A stretch of 64,000 bases of DNA, taken from positions 1-64,000 of the forward strand of contig NZ_MTSB01000012.1 in NCBI RefSeq assembly GCF_002093745.1, given 5' to 3'. The position numbers were made by a program, and so were the translations under genes. This DNA comes from Pseudomonas graminis (GTDB taxonomy: Bacteria > Pseudomonadota > Gammaproteobacteria > Pseudomonadales > Pseudomonadaceae). Shown piece by piece: positions 20,166 through 29,542 of this stretch (positions are counted from its first letter, which is position 1; each line of letters starts with the position of its first letter). The notes under the pieces are model-generated. The model saw nothing but the letters and a program-made list of their open reading frames with translations, was not told where the DNA came from and ran no database searches.

Positions 20166-20828
20166 TCAGGACATCCCGCTTTCCTGCAAATAAATGAACA
20201 ACGCAGCGTCGTTGGCCAGACCGAGTTTGCGCATGGCGCTGACTTTCTGCGCGCTGATGGTCTGTTTGCTGCGATTGAGCTGCGCGGCGATCTGGCCGAC
20301 AGTATGCCCGGCCGACAACAGGCGCAGCACCTCCAGCTCTCGGGGCGACAGGTGTTCGTAAGTCGATAGCCTGTCAGGTCCATGCGGCTGTGCGTCTCTC
20401 AGGACCCGGCGCACCGAGTCAGCGACAAATACCCCACCGCGTTGCGTGCTTTTGATCGCAGCAGGCAGTTCTCCGGCCAGACTGGCCTTGCTCAACAGCC
20501 CCTGCACCCCGATGTCGAGCATGGACTGAAACAGCCCGCCGTTGCTCAACGTGGTGACCACGATCACCGGCAGTGCCGGAAAGTCCCGCCGAATACGCTG
20601 CAACAGGCGCAAGCCGTCATTCTGATGCTCAACGGGCATCATGAAGTCAGTCACCAGCACATCACAGGCGTGATGCGTCAGTACGTGCAACAGCTCATCC
20701 GGGTTGCAGGCTTCGGCCACCACTGTCGCCAGGTCCTTCTGTTCCAGCACGACCCGCAGACCAATGAGAAAAATAGGGTGGTCATCCGCCACGATGGCGC
20801 GCAACGGGCGATCAGGTGAATCGCTCAA
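20166..20828 (-). CDS. LuxR/NarL-type response regulator, RocA/BvgA-like
   Basis: A 220-residue regulator with a receiver domain (Asp61 in LVTDFMMP, Lys in LSKAS) and a C-terminal LuxR-type helix-turn-helix (LSPRELEVLRLLSAGHTVGQ and RSKQTISAQKVSAM). It is the likely output of the BvgS-like sensor. The start codon is TTG, with GGAG 9 bases upstream; no ATG gives a complete receiver. It is convergent with the REC-EAL gene, the two stop codons being about 10 bp apart. Its own upstream region holds a copy of the ACAGGTCCTA word, which hints at autoregulation. Confidence 0.9.
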   Translation of the reverse strand: MSDSPDRPLRAIVADDHPIFLIGLRVVLEQKDLATVVAEACNPDELLHVLTHHACDVLVTDFMMPVEHQNDGLRLLQRIRRDFPALPVIVVTTLSNGGLFQSMLDIGVQGLLSKASLAGELPAAIKSTQRGGVFVADSVRRVLRDAQPHGPDRLSTYEHLSPRELEVLRLLSAGHTVGQIAAQLNRSKQTISAQKVSAMRKLGLANDAALFIYLQESGMS

Positions 20829-20913
20829 GGTGTGGCTCCGTCAGAAAAAAAGGCTGAACGCATTGCAGGTGATCATTGTGTTTATCACAGGAGGCACAAG
20901 GATGGGCGCTGTG

Positions 20914-20923
20914 TAGGACCTGT
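20914..20923 (-). promoter_or_regulatory. Second copy of the ACAGGTCCTA word, upstream of the RocA-like gene
   Basis: On the minus strand the sequence reads CTACAGGTCCTACA. It shares the exact 10-mer ACAGGTCCTA with the palindrome upstream of the REC-EAL gene. It lies about 90 bp upstream of the TTG start and points toward that gene. A TCCTA at 20944-20948 is nearby on the plus strand. Confidence 0.4.
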
Positions 20924-21116
20924 AGCGGATTTTTGTCGGGTTTTCCTACGTCTTTCTTTCCTGCTTCGGAGGGTGCCGGTTTTTTCCGTGTCACATTCAA
21001 CAGGCATGCTCGAAATAACAGCCGGTGCTGTGATCAGGTGACAGAAAGAACTTTCTGCTATCACCGACGGTCATTTGTTGGCACCTTTGCATTCAAACTG
21101 TTGAGTGGTGATCCGG

Positions 21117-21413
21117 ATGGAAAATATCAGCTTACTGCTAAGCGAAGCGCTGGCGCCTTATCAGGCCACTATCGGTCAGGCGGGCGCTCGGGGCGAGCGT
21201 CTGGTGACTCTGAAAGATAAAACGGGTGCCTGTGTGATCAAGCGTACATTCAGCGCTGATCAATTGAGCGACAAGCGTCAGCTCACTGATGTGGTGGACG
21301 GTCTGCGCCGGGACCTGATGGTCGCTGAAGGCCGGATCGAACCTTGTGTCATTGCGGCCATGCGCAATCTGGCAATCAGCCGGAGCTTTGCAAATGCCCG
21401 GTCTTTTGCTTAA
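21117..21413 (+). CDS. DUF3509 family small protein
   Basis: A 98-residue protein with no signal or membrane segment. The start MENISLLLSEAL, the middle TLKDKTGACVIKR and the end VIAAMRNLAISRSFANARSFA recall the DUF3509 family of small Pseudomonas proteins, whose function is unknown. The ATG at 21117 is preferred over a GTG at 21105; neither has a strong ribosome site. A good terminator lies 130 bp downstream. Confidence 0.65.
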   Translation: MENISLLLSEALAPYQATIGQAGARGERLVTLKDKTGACVIKRTFSADQLSDKRQLTDVVDGLRRDLMVAEGRIEPCVIAAMRNLAISRSFANARSFA

Positions 21414-21541
21414 CAGTGGCTTAACAGCCATCAACCGGGTCGGAACCTGACGGGTTCGCTGTAATCCTATTCATGACGCCAGACGTGATCATTGTGCTCC
21501 GGTGATCAGCGGCTGGCGTACTGACCCCAAAGGTCATGTTT

Positions 21542-21576
21542 ACCCCGGGCAGGCCCCCTCTGCCCGGGGTTTCTTT
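21542..21576 (+). terminator. Intrinsic terminator downstream of the DUF3509 gene
   Basis: ACCCCGGGCA (21542-21551), 9-base loop, TGCCCGGGGT (21561-21570), then TTCTTTT. It acts on plus-strand transcripts; the minus-strand gene ends a few bases further on. Confidence 0.87.
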
Positions 21577-21583
21577 TGCCTGA

Positions 21584-22435
21584 TCAGTTCTTCTCGAACA
21601 GCGCTTTTACATCTTCCAGGTAGCCGGCCCGCTGGGCGGGGTCCAGCCATTGGGCGTAAAACCCCACCAGATGGCTTTCACGCAATACACGCATCTCGCG
21701 ATTGATCGTAGCGATGGCCTGCTCGCCTTCAGGTGACCGGCTGCAACTGATGTAGATGAACTGGTAGGCCGGGTTGTTCTTGATCGGTAAAAAACTGAGC
21801 TCTTCCGGCAGGATGCCTTGTTGCATGGCCTGGTAACGCGCTTCCGGCCAGAAGCTGATAAACGCTTCCAGCCGCCCCAGCCGTTCCATTTGCAGCAGGC
21901 TGCCGACGGCGTCGTTGCCGTAGTGCGTGACCAGCGTGTCTTCATCGGCGGTGTGCAGGATAGGGTCGATCACTTCTCCGTAGCTGCGCTCGGCAACCAC
22001 GCCCAGTTTGATGGTGTGGCTGGCCATCAACGCCGTGAAGTCGATTTTTCCGTCTTCGACGAACGGGGCAAAGGTTTCCATGTCCTCTTTGCGCACGATC
22101 AGGCCGCTGCTGATGATGGCGACAATGGGAATGGAGAACAGAAGGGTTTTGGCGCGCGCCTCAGTCCACAGCATGGTGGGGTCACAGCTCAAGGACGTAG
22201 CGTCATTCAGCATTTGCAGACCCCTGGCACGGTTGACCCGCATCAGGACATGATCGTATTCGGGCATTCTTTCGGTCAGCAACGGCATGAGCTGATCGAT
22301 CGCGCCCTTTCCGCGCGAGGCCCCGGAGAATATCGTCGAAGGCGGTATGTCGCGCATCAGCCAGGTCAGCGTCTCCCTTGCCTGGCTGGCACACGACAGT
22401 GCCGTCAGCGAAAGGACGAGCATCAATCGAGCCAT
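21584..22435 (-). CDS. Periplasmic solute-binding-like protein, TIGR02285 type
   Basis: A 283-residue exported protein. The N-terminal MARLMLVLSLTALSCASQA is a signal peptide, followed by TLTWLMRDIPPSTIFSG, typical of the TIGR02285 group, distant relatives of SBP type 3 proteins. No transporter gene is adjacent, so import is unproven. The start at 22435 is chosen for the compact signal peptide; an ATG at 22462 adds nine residues and is also possible, since neither has a clear ribosome site. Confidence 0.7.
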   Translation of the reverse strand: MARLMLVLSLTALSCASQARETLTWLMRDIPPSTIFSGASRGKGAIDQLMPLLTERMPEYDHVLMRVNRARGLQMLNDATSLSCDPTMLWTEARAKTLLFSIPIVAIISSGLIVRKEDMETFAPFVEDGKIDFTALMASHTIKLGVVAERSYGEVIDPILHTADEDTLVTHYGNDAVGSLLQMERLGRLEAFISFWPEARYQAMQQGILPEELSFLPIKNNPAYQFIYISCSRSPEGEQAIATINREMRVLRESHLVGFYAQWLDPAQRAGYLEDVKALFEKN

Positions 22436-22462
22436 AATGCGACACGAGGCAGGAAGGGCCAT

Positions 22463-22769
22463 TCGCGGGTGTCATCCTCGAAAAGGGGTCAACAATCTGG
22501 GTGGTGTAGCAGGTCTTTGAGTGGCGCTGCGCCAGTGGCGTCACATTCAAGTACCCGAAGCCCCCTCGGGCGGGCAGGCTGGCTGTCCTCCGGAGGTTGT
22601 TGCAAAAGATCAAGATGTATCAGGATTTTGTTTCAGGCTATCGTTTTTTTCACACGCCGCAAATCAGTGAATCCGGATGTCGACTGCATCACCTGCGCGA
22701 GCAAGTTCGTCCGCGAGGCGCGCATCGGTTAGACTTGCGCTCTTCCCTCCAGACTCTAGAAGCCCGTTC
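22463..22769. other. 307-bp intergenic region before yaeQ
   Basis: No gene is seen. It holds a 13-base palindrome TGGCGCTGCGCCA at 22522-22534, a T-run near 22640, and a REP-like stretch GCGAGCAAGTTCGTCCGCGAG at about 22697-22717. A possible -10 box TAGACT lies at 22730-22735, 35 bp before yaeQ, without a good -35. Confidence 0.4.
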
Positions 22770-23312
22770 ATGGCCCAGCCGTCCACGACCTACAAATTCG
22801 AACTCAACCTGACCGACCTCGACCGCGGGGTCTATGAAAGCGTCAAGCAGACCATTGCCCGCCACCCTTCGGAAACCGAAGAGCGCATGACCGTGCGCCT
22901 GTTGGCCTATGCGTTCTGGTACAACGAGCAATTGTCGTTCGGGCGGGGTCTTTCCGATGTGGACGAGCCAGCCCTGTGGGAAAAGAGCCTGGATGATCGC
23001 GTTCTGCACTGGATCGAAGTGGGCCAGCCGGATGCCGACCGCCTGACCTGGTGTTCGCGTCGTACCGAACGCACCAGTCTGCTCGCCTACGGCAGCTTGC
23101 GCGTCTGGGAGGGCAAGGTCATACCGGCGATCAAGAACCTGAAAAATGTCAACATCGCAGCGGTCCCGCAAGACGTGCTGGAAGTGCTGGCCAAAGACAT
23201 GCCCCGGGTCATCAAATGGGATGTGATGATCAGTGAAGGCACCGTGTTCGTCACCGATGACCGTGGCCAGCATGAAGTCCAGCTGCAGTGGCTGGCCGGC
23301 GAGCGCGGCTGA
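22770..23312 (+). CDS. YaeQ family protein
   Basis: A 180-residue protein with the complete YaeQ pattern: MAQPSTTYKFELNLTDLDRG at the start, ERMTVRLLAYAFWY in the middle, and SLRVWEGKVIPAIKNLKNVN toward the end. The family has a PD-(D/E)XK nuclease-like fold; an early report of RfaH-suppressor activity in E. coli did not settle its function. The ATG at 22770 gives the family N-terminus. recJ follows after 62 bp on the same strand. Confidence 0.85.
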   Translation: MAQPSTTYKFELNLTDLDRGVYESVKQTIARHPSETEERMTVRLLAYAFWYNEQLSFGRGLSDVDEPALWEKSLDDRVLHWIEVGQPDADRLTWCSRRTERTSLLAYGSLRVWEGKVIPAIKNLKNVNIAAVPQDVLEVLAKDMPRVIKWDVMISEGTVFVTDDRGQHEVQLQWLAGERG

Positions 23313-23374
23313 CGGCGATTGCCTGAATAGAACGCTTCATCCCTCGACACCCCAAAGAGAATCAGCTGACCCGC

Positions 23375-25090
23375 ATGCGCATTGAACCTCGTCCGTTGCC
23401 CGACACCTTGCCGTTTCTCGGTGACCTGCCGCCCTTGCTCACCCGTCTGTACGCCGCCAGAGGCGTGGCCTGCGAGGCCGAGCTGGACAAGAGTCTGGCG
23501 CGGCTGATCCCCTATCAGCAGCTCAAGGGCATCGATGCCGCTGTCGATCTGCTGGTGACGGCGCTGCGTGAAGGCCAGCGGATGCTGATCGTCGGTGACT
23601 TCGATGCCGACGGCGCGACCGCCAGCACGGTGGGTGTGCTGGGGCTGCGTCTGTTGGGGGCGGCGCACGTCGATTATCTGGTGCCCAACCGTTTCGAGTA
23701 CGGTTACGGGCTGACGCCGGAAATCGTCGAGGTGGCGTTGCAGCGCCAGCCGCAACTGCTGATCACCGTGGATAACGGCATTTCCAGCGTTGAAGGTGTG
23801 GCCGCTGCCAAGGCGGCAGGGTTGCAGGTTCTGGTCACCGATCACCATTTGCCCGGCAACGAGCTTCCGGCGGCCGACGCCATCGTCAATCCCAACCAGC
23901 CGGGCTGCACCTTTCCCAGCAAATCGCTGGCAGGCGTCGGGGTCATCTTTTATGTGCTGATGGCCTTGCGTGCGCGCCTGCGGGACATCGGCTGGTTCGA
24001 GAGCAATCAGCGTGCCCAGCCCAATCTGGGCGAGCTGCTGGACCTGGTGGCGCTGGGCAGTGTGGCCGATGTCGTGCCGCTGGATGCCAATAACCGCATT
24101 CTCGTGCATCAGGGCCTGATGCGTATCCGGGCCGGACGTGCCCGCCCCGGGTTGCGCGCAATTCTTGAAGTCGCACGGCGTGAGCCGGCGCGTATCACCT
24201 CTACCGACCTGGGGTTCATTCTCGGTCCGCGCCTCAATGCGGCAGGGCGCCTGGATGACATGAGCCTGGGCATCGAGTGCCTGCTGTGCGACGACCCGAC
24301 GCTGGCGCGGGAAATGGCCGTTCAGCTGGATGAGCTGAATCAGGACCGCAAATCCATCGAGCAAGGCATGCAGCGCGAAGCGCTCGCCCAGCTCAAGGAC
24401 CTGCCGCTGGAGTCCATGCCGTTCGGCCTGTGCCTGTTCGATGCCGAGTGGCACCAGGGTGTTATCGGCATCCTGGCCTCGCGTCTCAAAGAGCGTTATC
24501 ACCGGCCGACCATCGCCTTCGCCAGTGCCGGGGAGGGCGTGCTCAAGGGGTCGGCCCGTTCGGTGCCGGGGTTCCATATCCGTGACGCGCTGGACGCCGT
24601 GGCGGCCCGTCATCCGCAACTGATCAGCAAGTTCGGCGGTCACGCGATGGCTGCCGGCCTTTCGTTGCCCGAAGAGAACTTTCCGGCGTTTGCCGAGGCG
24701 TTCGACCTGGAAGTGCGTCGCCAGCTCGACGAGCAGGACCTCACCGGACGCCTGCTGTCTGACGGCTCGCTGGCGGTCGAAGAGTTTCATCTGGAACTGG
24801 CACGCGCCCTGCGCAATGCTGGCCCGTGGGGGCAGCATTTCCCCGAGCCGCTGTTTCATGGCGTGTTTCAGCTGGTGGAGCAGCGTATCGTCGGCGAGCG
24901 TCATTTGAAGATGGTGCTCAAGACCGAGTGCGGCAGCGTCAAACTGGACGGTATCGCCTTCAGCGTCGACCGCGACATCTGGCCCAACCCCACTATTCGC
25001 TGGGTTGAACTGGCCTACAAGCTCGACCTCAACGAATTTCGTGGCAACGAGACCGTACAGCTGATGGTGGTACACCTCTCGCCACGCTGA
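23375..25090 (+). CDS. recJ: Single-stranded-DNA-specific exonuclease RecJ
   Basis: A 5'-3' exonuclease used in RecF-pathway recombination and mismatch repair. The 571-residue protein has the DHH-family metal sites: GDFDADGATA near residue 74, TVDNGIS, and VTDHHLPG near 154. The DHHA1 domain contains FGGHAMAAGLSL, and an OB-fold segment is near the C-terminus. Length fits the family. Confidence 0.95.
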   Translation: MRIEPRPLPDTLPFLGDLPPLLTRLYAARGVACEAELDKSLARLIPYQQLKGIDAAVDLLVTALREGQRMLIVGDFDADGATASTVGVLGLRLLGAAHVDYLVPNRFEYGYGLTPEIVEVALQRQPQLLITVDNGISSVEGVAAAKAAGLQVLVTDHHLPGNELPAADAIVNPNQPGCTFPSKSLAGVGVIFYVLMALRARLRDIGWFESNQRAQPNLGELLDLVALGSVADVVPLDANNRILVHQGLMRIRAGRARPGLRAILEVARREPARITSTDLGFILGPRLNAAGRLDDMSLGIECLLCDDPTLAREMAVQLDELNQDRKSIEQGMQREALAQLKDLPLESMPFGLCLFDAEWHQGVIGILASRLKERYHRPTIAFASAGEGVLKGSARSVPGFHIRDALDAVAARHPQLISKFGGHAMAAGLSLPEENFPAFAEAFDLEVRRQLDEQDLTGRLLSDGSLAVEEFHLELARALRNAGPWGQHFPEPLFHGVFQLVEQRIVGERHLKMVLKTECGSVKLDGIAFSVDRDIWPNPTIRWVELAYKLDLNEFRGNETVQLMVVHLSPR

Positions 25091-25204
25091 TAATCAGCAG
25101 GAACCCCTCGTGCTGCCGGGTTGTCGACAACAGACGGTCCACTGAAATCTGTTGCATGAATGAACAGAGCCTGGACCCCCGGATTTTCAACACGAGAGGT
25201 CGCC

Positions 25205-26311
25205 ATGAGCCTGCTGCTAGAACCCTATACCCTGCGCCAACTGACCCTCCGCAATCGCATTGCCGTTTCGCCGATGTGCCAATACTCCAGCGTCGACGGG
25301 CTGGCCAACGACTGGCATCTGGTCCATCTTGGCAGTCGCGCTGTCGGCGGAGCCGGTCTGGTCATCAGCGAAGCAATGGCCGTGACCCCGGACGGTCGTA
25401 TCACGCCTGAAGACCTCGGTCTCTGGAACGATGAGCAGATCGAGCCGTTGCAGCGCATCACCCGCTTCATCAATGCCCAAGGCGCGGTGGCGGGCATTCA
25501 GCTTGCGCACGCCGGACGCAAGGCCAGTACCTGGCGTCCGTGGCTGGGCAAGCATGGCAGTGTGCCGTTGACCGAAGGCGGCTGGACCCCGGTCGGGCCA
25601 TCGGCGATTGCTTTCGATCCACAGCACACCGCGCCCGTGCAACTGAACGAAACGCAGATTCAGGCGTTGATCCAGGCGTTCGTCGACTCCGCACGCCGCG
25701 CCCTGACGGCCGGTTTCAAAGTGGTGGAGATTCACGCCGCACACGGTTATCTGCTGCATCAGTTTCTGTCGCCATTGAGCAACCAGCGCACCGACCAGTA
25801 TGGCGGATCATTCGAGAACCGCATTCGTCTGACCTTGCAGGTCACTGAAGCGGTGCGTGCGGTATGGCCCGAAGAACTGCCGTTGTTTGTCCGGGTGTCC
25901 GCCACTGACTGGGTAGAAGATGGCTGGAACGCCGATGAAACCGTAGAACTGGCTCGCCGGTTGAAAGCGCTGGGCACCGACTTGATCGACGTGTCTTCCG
26001 GCGGCACGTCCGCCAATGCGGAAATTCCGGTAGGCCCCGGTTACCAGACGCGTTTTGCCGAACGGGTTCGCAAGGAGTCGGAGATCGCCACCGGCACAGT
26101 GGGCATGATCACCGATCCGGCGCAGGCCGAGCATATTCTGCGCACCGGGCAGGCCGATATCATCCTGCTGGCGCGCGAGCTGTTGCGCGATCCGTACTGG
26201 CCGCTGCGCGCCGATGAAGACCTGGGTGGCCGTCTGGCGACCTGGCCCGCGCAATACCAGCGTGCGACTCATCGCGACCAGCCGATTCATGAATCCGATC
26301 TGCGTGAATGA
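25205..26311 (+). CDS. NADH:flavin oxidoreductase, Old Yellow Enzyme family (YqjM/XenA class)
   Basis: A 368-residue FMN enzyme with a TIM barrel. Features of the YqjM/XenA class are the N-terminal SPMCQYSSVDG with a flavin-tuning cysteine, the HAGRKAS segment, the paired active-site histidines in EIHAAHGYLLHQFLSP, and YGGSFENR. These enzymes reduce activated C=C bonds or nitro compounds with NADPH; the natural substrate is not known. The ATG at 25205 follows GAGAGGTCGCC; a longer frame from 25160 is rejected. It is likely transcribed alone and ends in a strong terminator. Confidence 0.9.
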   Translation: MSLLLEPYTLRQLTLRNRIAVSPMCQYSSVDGLANDWHLVHLGSRAVGGAGLVISEAMAVTPDGRITPEDLGLWNDEQIEPLQRITRFINAQGAVAGIQLAHAGRKASTWRPWLGKHGSVPLTEGGWTPVGPSAIAFDPQHTAPVQLNETQIQALIQAFVDSARRALTAGFKVVEIHAAHGYLLHQFLSPLSNQRTDQYGGSFENRIRLTLQVTEAVRAVWPEELPLFVRVSATDWVEDGWNADETVELARRLKALGTDLIDVSSGGTSANAEIPVGPGYQTRFAERVRKESEIATGTVGMITDPAQAEHILRTGQADIILLARELLRDPYWPLRADEDLGGRLATWPAQYQRATHRDQPIHESDLRE

Positions 26312-26330
26312 CCGCTGACTGAAGCACTGA

Positions 26331-26358
26331 ATGAGCGCCTGATGGCGCTCATTTTTTT
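26331..26358 (+). terminator. Intrinsic terminator after the Old Yellow Enzyme gene
   Basis: ATGAGCGCC (26331-26339), loop TGAT, GGCGCTCAT (26344-26352), then TTTTTT. The 9-bp stem is perfect. Confidence 0.92.
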
Positions 26359-26359
26359 G

Positions 26360-28447
26360 TCACTCACCTTCCAGCAGTTCAGTCACGCGGCTGATCAATT
26401 CGGCGATGGCAAACGGTTTTGGCAGCACATGCATGCCAGGCTCCAGCGTATCGTGTGCCAGCGCAGCGTTTTCAGCGTAGCCGGTCACGAACAGGATTTT
26501 CAGATCGGGCCGGACGTCTCGGGCCGCGTCTGCAACCTGGCGACCGTTCATGCCGCCTGGCAGGCCGACATCGGTGACCAACAGGTCGATGGCGGTTTTT
26601 GACTGCAGAATGCTCAGCGCATCGGCGCCTCGCTCGGCTTGCAACACCGCATAGCCCAGGTCCTCAAGCAGCTCGACCATCAGCAGCCGGACCGCAGGTT
26701 CGTCGTCGACAACCAGAATCGTCTCGTCGCCAGTGTTTTGCGTCGGCACTTGCAGCAGCGAGTCTTCCTGCGCAGGGTTTTGAGCGTCACCTTCGTGCAT
26801 CGGCAGCAGAATGCAGACCGTCGAGCCTTCCCCGGATTTTGAGGTGATGCTGACGCCGCCGCCTGATTGTCGTGCAAAACCGTAAATCATCGACAGCCCC
26901 AGGCCGGTGCCCATGCCCAGCGGCTTGGTGGTAAAGAACGGGTCGAACGCGCGCCCGATGACGTCCTCTTCCATGCCGCTGCCCGTGTCACTGACCGACA
27001 ACTCCACATAGCGACCAGCGGATAATCCGTGGTTCGCCGCTGCCGCGGCATTCAGGTTGCGGTTGGCGGTCCGGATCAGCAGTCGACCGCCATCGGGCAT
27101 GGCGTCCTTGGCGTTGATACACAGATTGAGCAGCGAGTTTTCCAGTTGATGCGGATCGACCAGCGTTGACCACAGGCCTTGCGAAGGCACGACCTGCATA
27201 TCGATGCCAGGCCCTACTGTTCGCCTGATCAGCTCATCCATGCCTGTCACCAGCCGATCAACGTCGATGGCCACCGGGGCCAGCGTCTGGCGGCGTGAAA
27301 ACGCCAGCAGCCGGTGGGTCAGGGACGCCGCACGCCTCGAGCCTTCCAGTGCGGCGTTGATGTAGCGATCCAGCTCCGTGAAGCGCTCCTGCCGGATTCT
27401 CGACAGAAGCAGCTCCATATTGCCGGTCACCCCCATCAGCATGTTGTTGAAGTCGTGGGCCAGGCCCCCGGTGAGCTGCCCGACCGCTTCCATCTTCTGG
27501 GACTGAATCAGTGTTTCCTGCGCAATGCGCAACGCTTCGATGCGGTCCTTTTCATGGGTCAGGTGCTTGCCCAGCGCAAAGATGATTCCGTTGCCTGGCG
27601 CGGAGGTCCAGCCGAACCAGCGATAGGTCCCGTCGACGTGTTGATAACGGTTTTCAAACAACGGCAGAACATGATCTGCGGCGTGCTTGAGCGCATCCTG
27701 TGTGTTACTGAGGTCATCCGGGTGGAGCAGGGTCATGATCGAACTGCCCAGCAGTTCCTGCTCCGTGCGCCCGAGGATTGCGCTCCATGCCGGGTTGACT
27801 CTCAGGAACCTGCCGCTGAAATCGAGAATGGCCAGCGGGTCGGGAGACAGTTCCCAGAACGTGTCCAGTTCGAGCGTACGTTGCTCCAGCGTGGCGGCCT
27901 GCCGTTGTTCCAGCGAAATCAGTTCGTCGATCAGTTTCAGGCGCTTGCGCTCGCTGTCCTGCAAGGCCTGTTGATCGAGAACGTGGCGAGTGGTTTCGTT
28001 GGTGATGCAAAACATACCGACGGTGATGCCTTGTTCGTCTATCACGGGCGAGAACGAGAATGTCCACCACGTCTGCTCGGTTTCACCGTAGCGCGACATG
28101 CTCAGCGGCAAGTCTTTGAAATGGCATGCCTTGCCTTCGAATGCATCCATCACCAGCGGTGCGACCTGATCCCAGACGTCAGCCCAGAGTTCTGGAATGA
28201 GCGCCCCCATTGCGTTGTCCTTGCGCGGACCGAGAATGGGGGTGTAAGCGTCATTGTGGAAAAACACCAGGTCCGGCCCCCAGAGCAGGTACATCGACTC
28301 GGGTGAGTTCAGGATCAGGTTCAGGGTATTTTTCAGCGACACCGGCCACCGTTCGATAGGCCCGAGTGATGTTCGATTCCAGTCCTTTGATCGAATAGTC
28401 TCAGCAGCCTTGCTGTTACCTGCCGGGAAACCAATGGGGAAAATCAC
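26360..28447 (-). CDS. PAS-containing hybrid histidine kinase with C-terminal receiver
   Basis: A 695-residue cytoplasmic kinase with no membrane segment. Two PAS-like sensor domains come first (about 40-150 and 195-310, the second with LDFSGRFLRVNPAWSAILGR). HisKA follows with the phospho-site in GGLAHDFNNML, then HATPase (NLCINAKDAMPDGG, GTGLGLSMIYGFARQSGG), then a receiver with TDVGLPGGMNGRQVA. The HDFNN type is common in stand-alone hybrid kinases. I prefer the GTG at 28447 because AGGAG lies 10 bases upstream; the GTG at 28456 is only one base from that site. No partner regulator is adjacent. The stimulus is unknown. Confidence 0.85.
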   Translation of the reverse strand: MIFPIGFPAGNSKAAETIRSKDWNRTSLGPIERWPVSLKNTLNLILNSPESMYLLWGPDLVFFHNDAYTPILGPRKDNAMGALIPELWADVWDQVAPLVMDAFEGKACHFKDLPLSMSRYGETEQTWWTFSFSPVIDEQGITVGMFCITNETTRHVLDQQALQDSERKRLKLIDELISLEQRQAATLEQRTLELDTFWELSPDPLAILDFSGRFLRVNPAWSAILGRTEQELLGSSIMTLLHPDDLSNTQDALKHAADHVLPLFENRYQHVDGTYRWFGWTSAPGNGIIFALGKHLTHEKDRIEALRIAQETLIQSQKMEAVGQLTGGLAHDFNNMLMGVTGNMELLLSRIRQERFTELDRYINAALEGSRRAASLTHRLLAFSRRQTLAPVAIDVDRLVTGMDELIRRTVGPGIDMQVVPSQGLWSTLVDPHQLENSLLNLCINAKDAMPDGGRLLIRTANRNLNAAAAANHGLSAGRYVELSVSDTGSGMEEDVIGRAFDPFFTTKPLGMGTGLGLSMIYGFARQSGGGVSITSKSGEGSTVCILLPMHEGDAQNPAQEDSLLQVPTQNTGDETILVVDDEPAVRLLMVELLEDLGYAVLQAERGADALSILQSKTAIDLLVTDVGLPGGMNGRQVADAARDVRPDLKILFVTGYAENAALAHDTLEPGMHVLPKPFAIAELISRVTELLEGE

Positions 28448-28744
28448 TTCAGGCACGCTCCTGGCGGCTGCATTCTATTGCGAGGCATTCAAATGGCACT
28501 GTCTGATGGCTGGATCAATTCAAAACGATTTATTGCTGCGTTCAAGTGACTCAATGCGCACATTATTGACCCTCTCCCCTAGGCGCGGGTTGCACGTATT
28601 CTGCAGATAAGTTCGACGAGGGGATGAGCGGGCGCTGTGCCTGACCGTAACATTCGGAAGCACACCGGTAAGGGAGTGGCAGGTGACTTCTCTTCGGGTT
28701 GTGGGTCAATGAATCATCTGACAACGGCCTATCGGAGGTTTCCT

Positions 28745-29485
28745 GTGAATACGCGTGGTTTACTCGATCAACTGCTCAAGTCCGGGCAAAGCATGTTGCA
28801 AGACAAAACGCAGAGCAGGCCCGGCAAGTCCTCTGGCACTGACTCCCTGATGAACGGGCTGGGCAGCCTGCTGGGCGGTAAGGGTCACGGCGCCAGCCAG
28901 GGCGGGCTGGGAAGTTTGTTGTCTGGCGCGGGCGGTGGTGCTTTGGCTGCCGGGGCGATGGGGCTGCTCAAGGGCAAGCGGTCACGCGGCATGGGCGGCA
29001 AGGTGCTGACCTATGGTGGCCTGGCAGCGTTGGGCGTGTTGGCTTACAAGGCTTATAACAACTGGCAGGCCAGCCAGGGTGTTTCTGGCCAGCGCGAACC
29101 GCAGACCATTGATCGCCTGCCCGAGGCTGAAGCCGAACAGCACAGCCGCGCTATCCTGCGTGCGCTGGTCGCTGCCGCTAAAGCGGATGGCCATGTCGAT
29201 GAGCGCGAGCGCGAGCTGATCGAGGGTGAGTTCAGCAAGCTCAGCGCCGATCAGGAACTGCAGCACTGGCTTCATGCCGAGTTGAATAAACCACTGGACC
29301 CGGCTGAAGTGGCGCGGGCCGCCGCCACGCCGGAAATGGCTGCCGAGATGTACATCGCCAGTGTGATGCTGGTAGATGATGAGCATTTCATGGAGCGTAC
29401 CTACCTTGACGAACTGGCGCGCCAGTTGAAGCTGGAGCCAGGCCTCAAGGCCGAACTCGAAACTCAGGTCAAAAACGCTGAGTAG
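28745..29485 (+). CDS. YebE-like DUF533/TerB-fold membrane protein
   Basis: A 246-residue protein. A Gly/Ser-rich segment (about 30-80) contains GGLGSLLSGAGGGALAAGAMGLL, then comes a hydrophobic helix VLTYGGLAALGVLAYKAYN. The C-terminal part (about 125-246) is a helical TerB-like domain (RALVAAAKADGHVDERERELI). This is the DUF533/YebE family of inner-membrane proteins of unknown role. The start is GTG, preceded by GGAGG at a good distance; upstream ATG codons lack such a site. Confidence 0.82.
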   Translation: MNTRGLLDQLLKSGQSMLQDKTQSRPGKSSGTDSLMNGLGSLLGGKGHGASQGGLGSLLSGAGGGALAAGAMGLLKGKRSRGMGGKVLTYGGLAALGVLAYKAYNNWQASQGVSGQREPQTIDRLPEAEAEQHSRAILRALVAAAKADGHVDERERELIEGEFSKLSADQELQHWLHAELNKPLDPAEVARAAATPEMAAEMYIASVMLVDDEHFMERTYLDELARQLKLEPGLKAELETQVKNAE

Positions 29486-29542
29486 ACGGCTGTTGCGCGG
29501 CGGGGTTGCCAGAAGCCTTTGCAGCTTCTGACAACCTGTTCG

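Noticed and set aside
23087..25075. A 662-codon minus-strand frame opposite recJ
   Set aside because: recJ has all family motifs on the plus strand; the antisense product resembles no protein.
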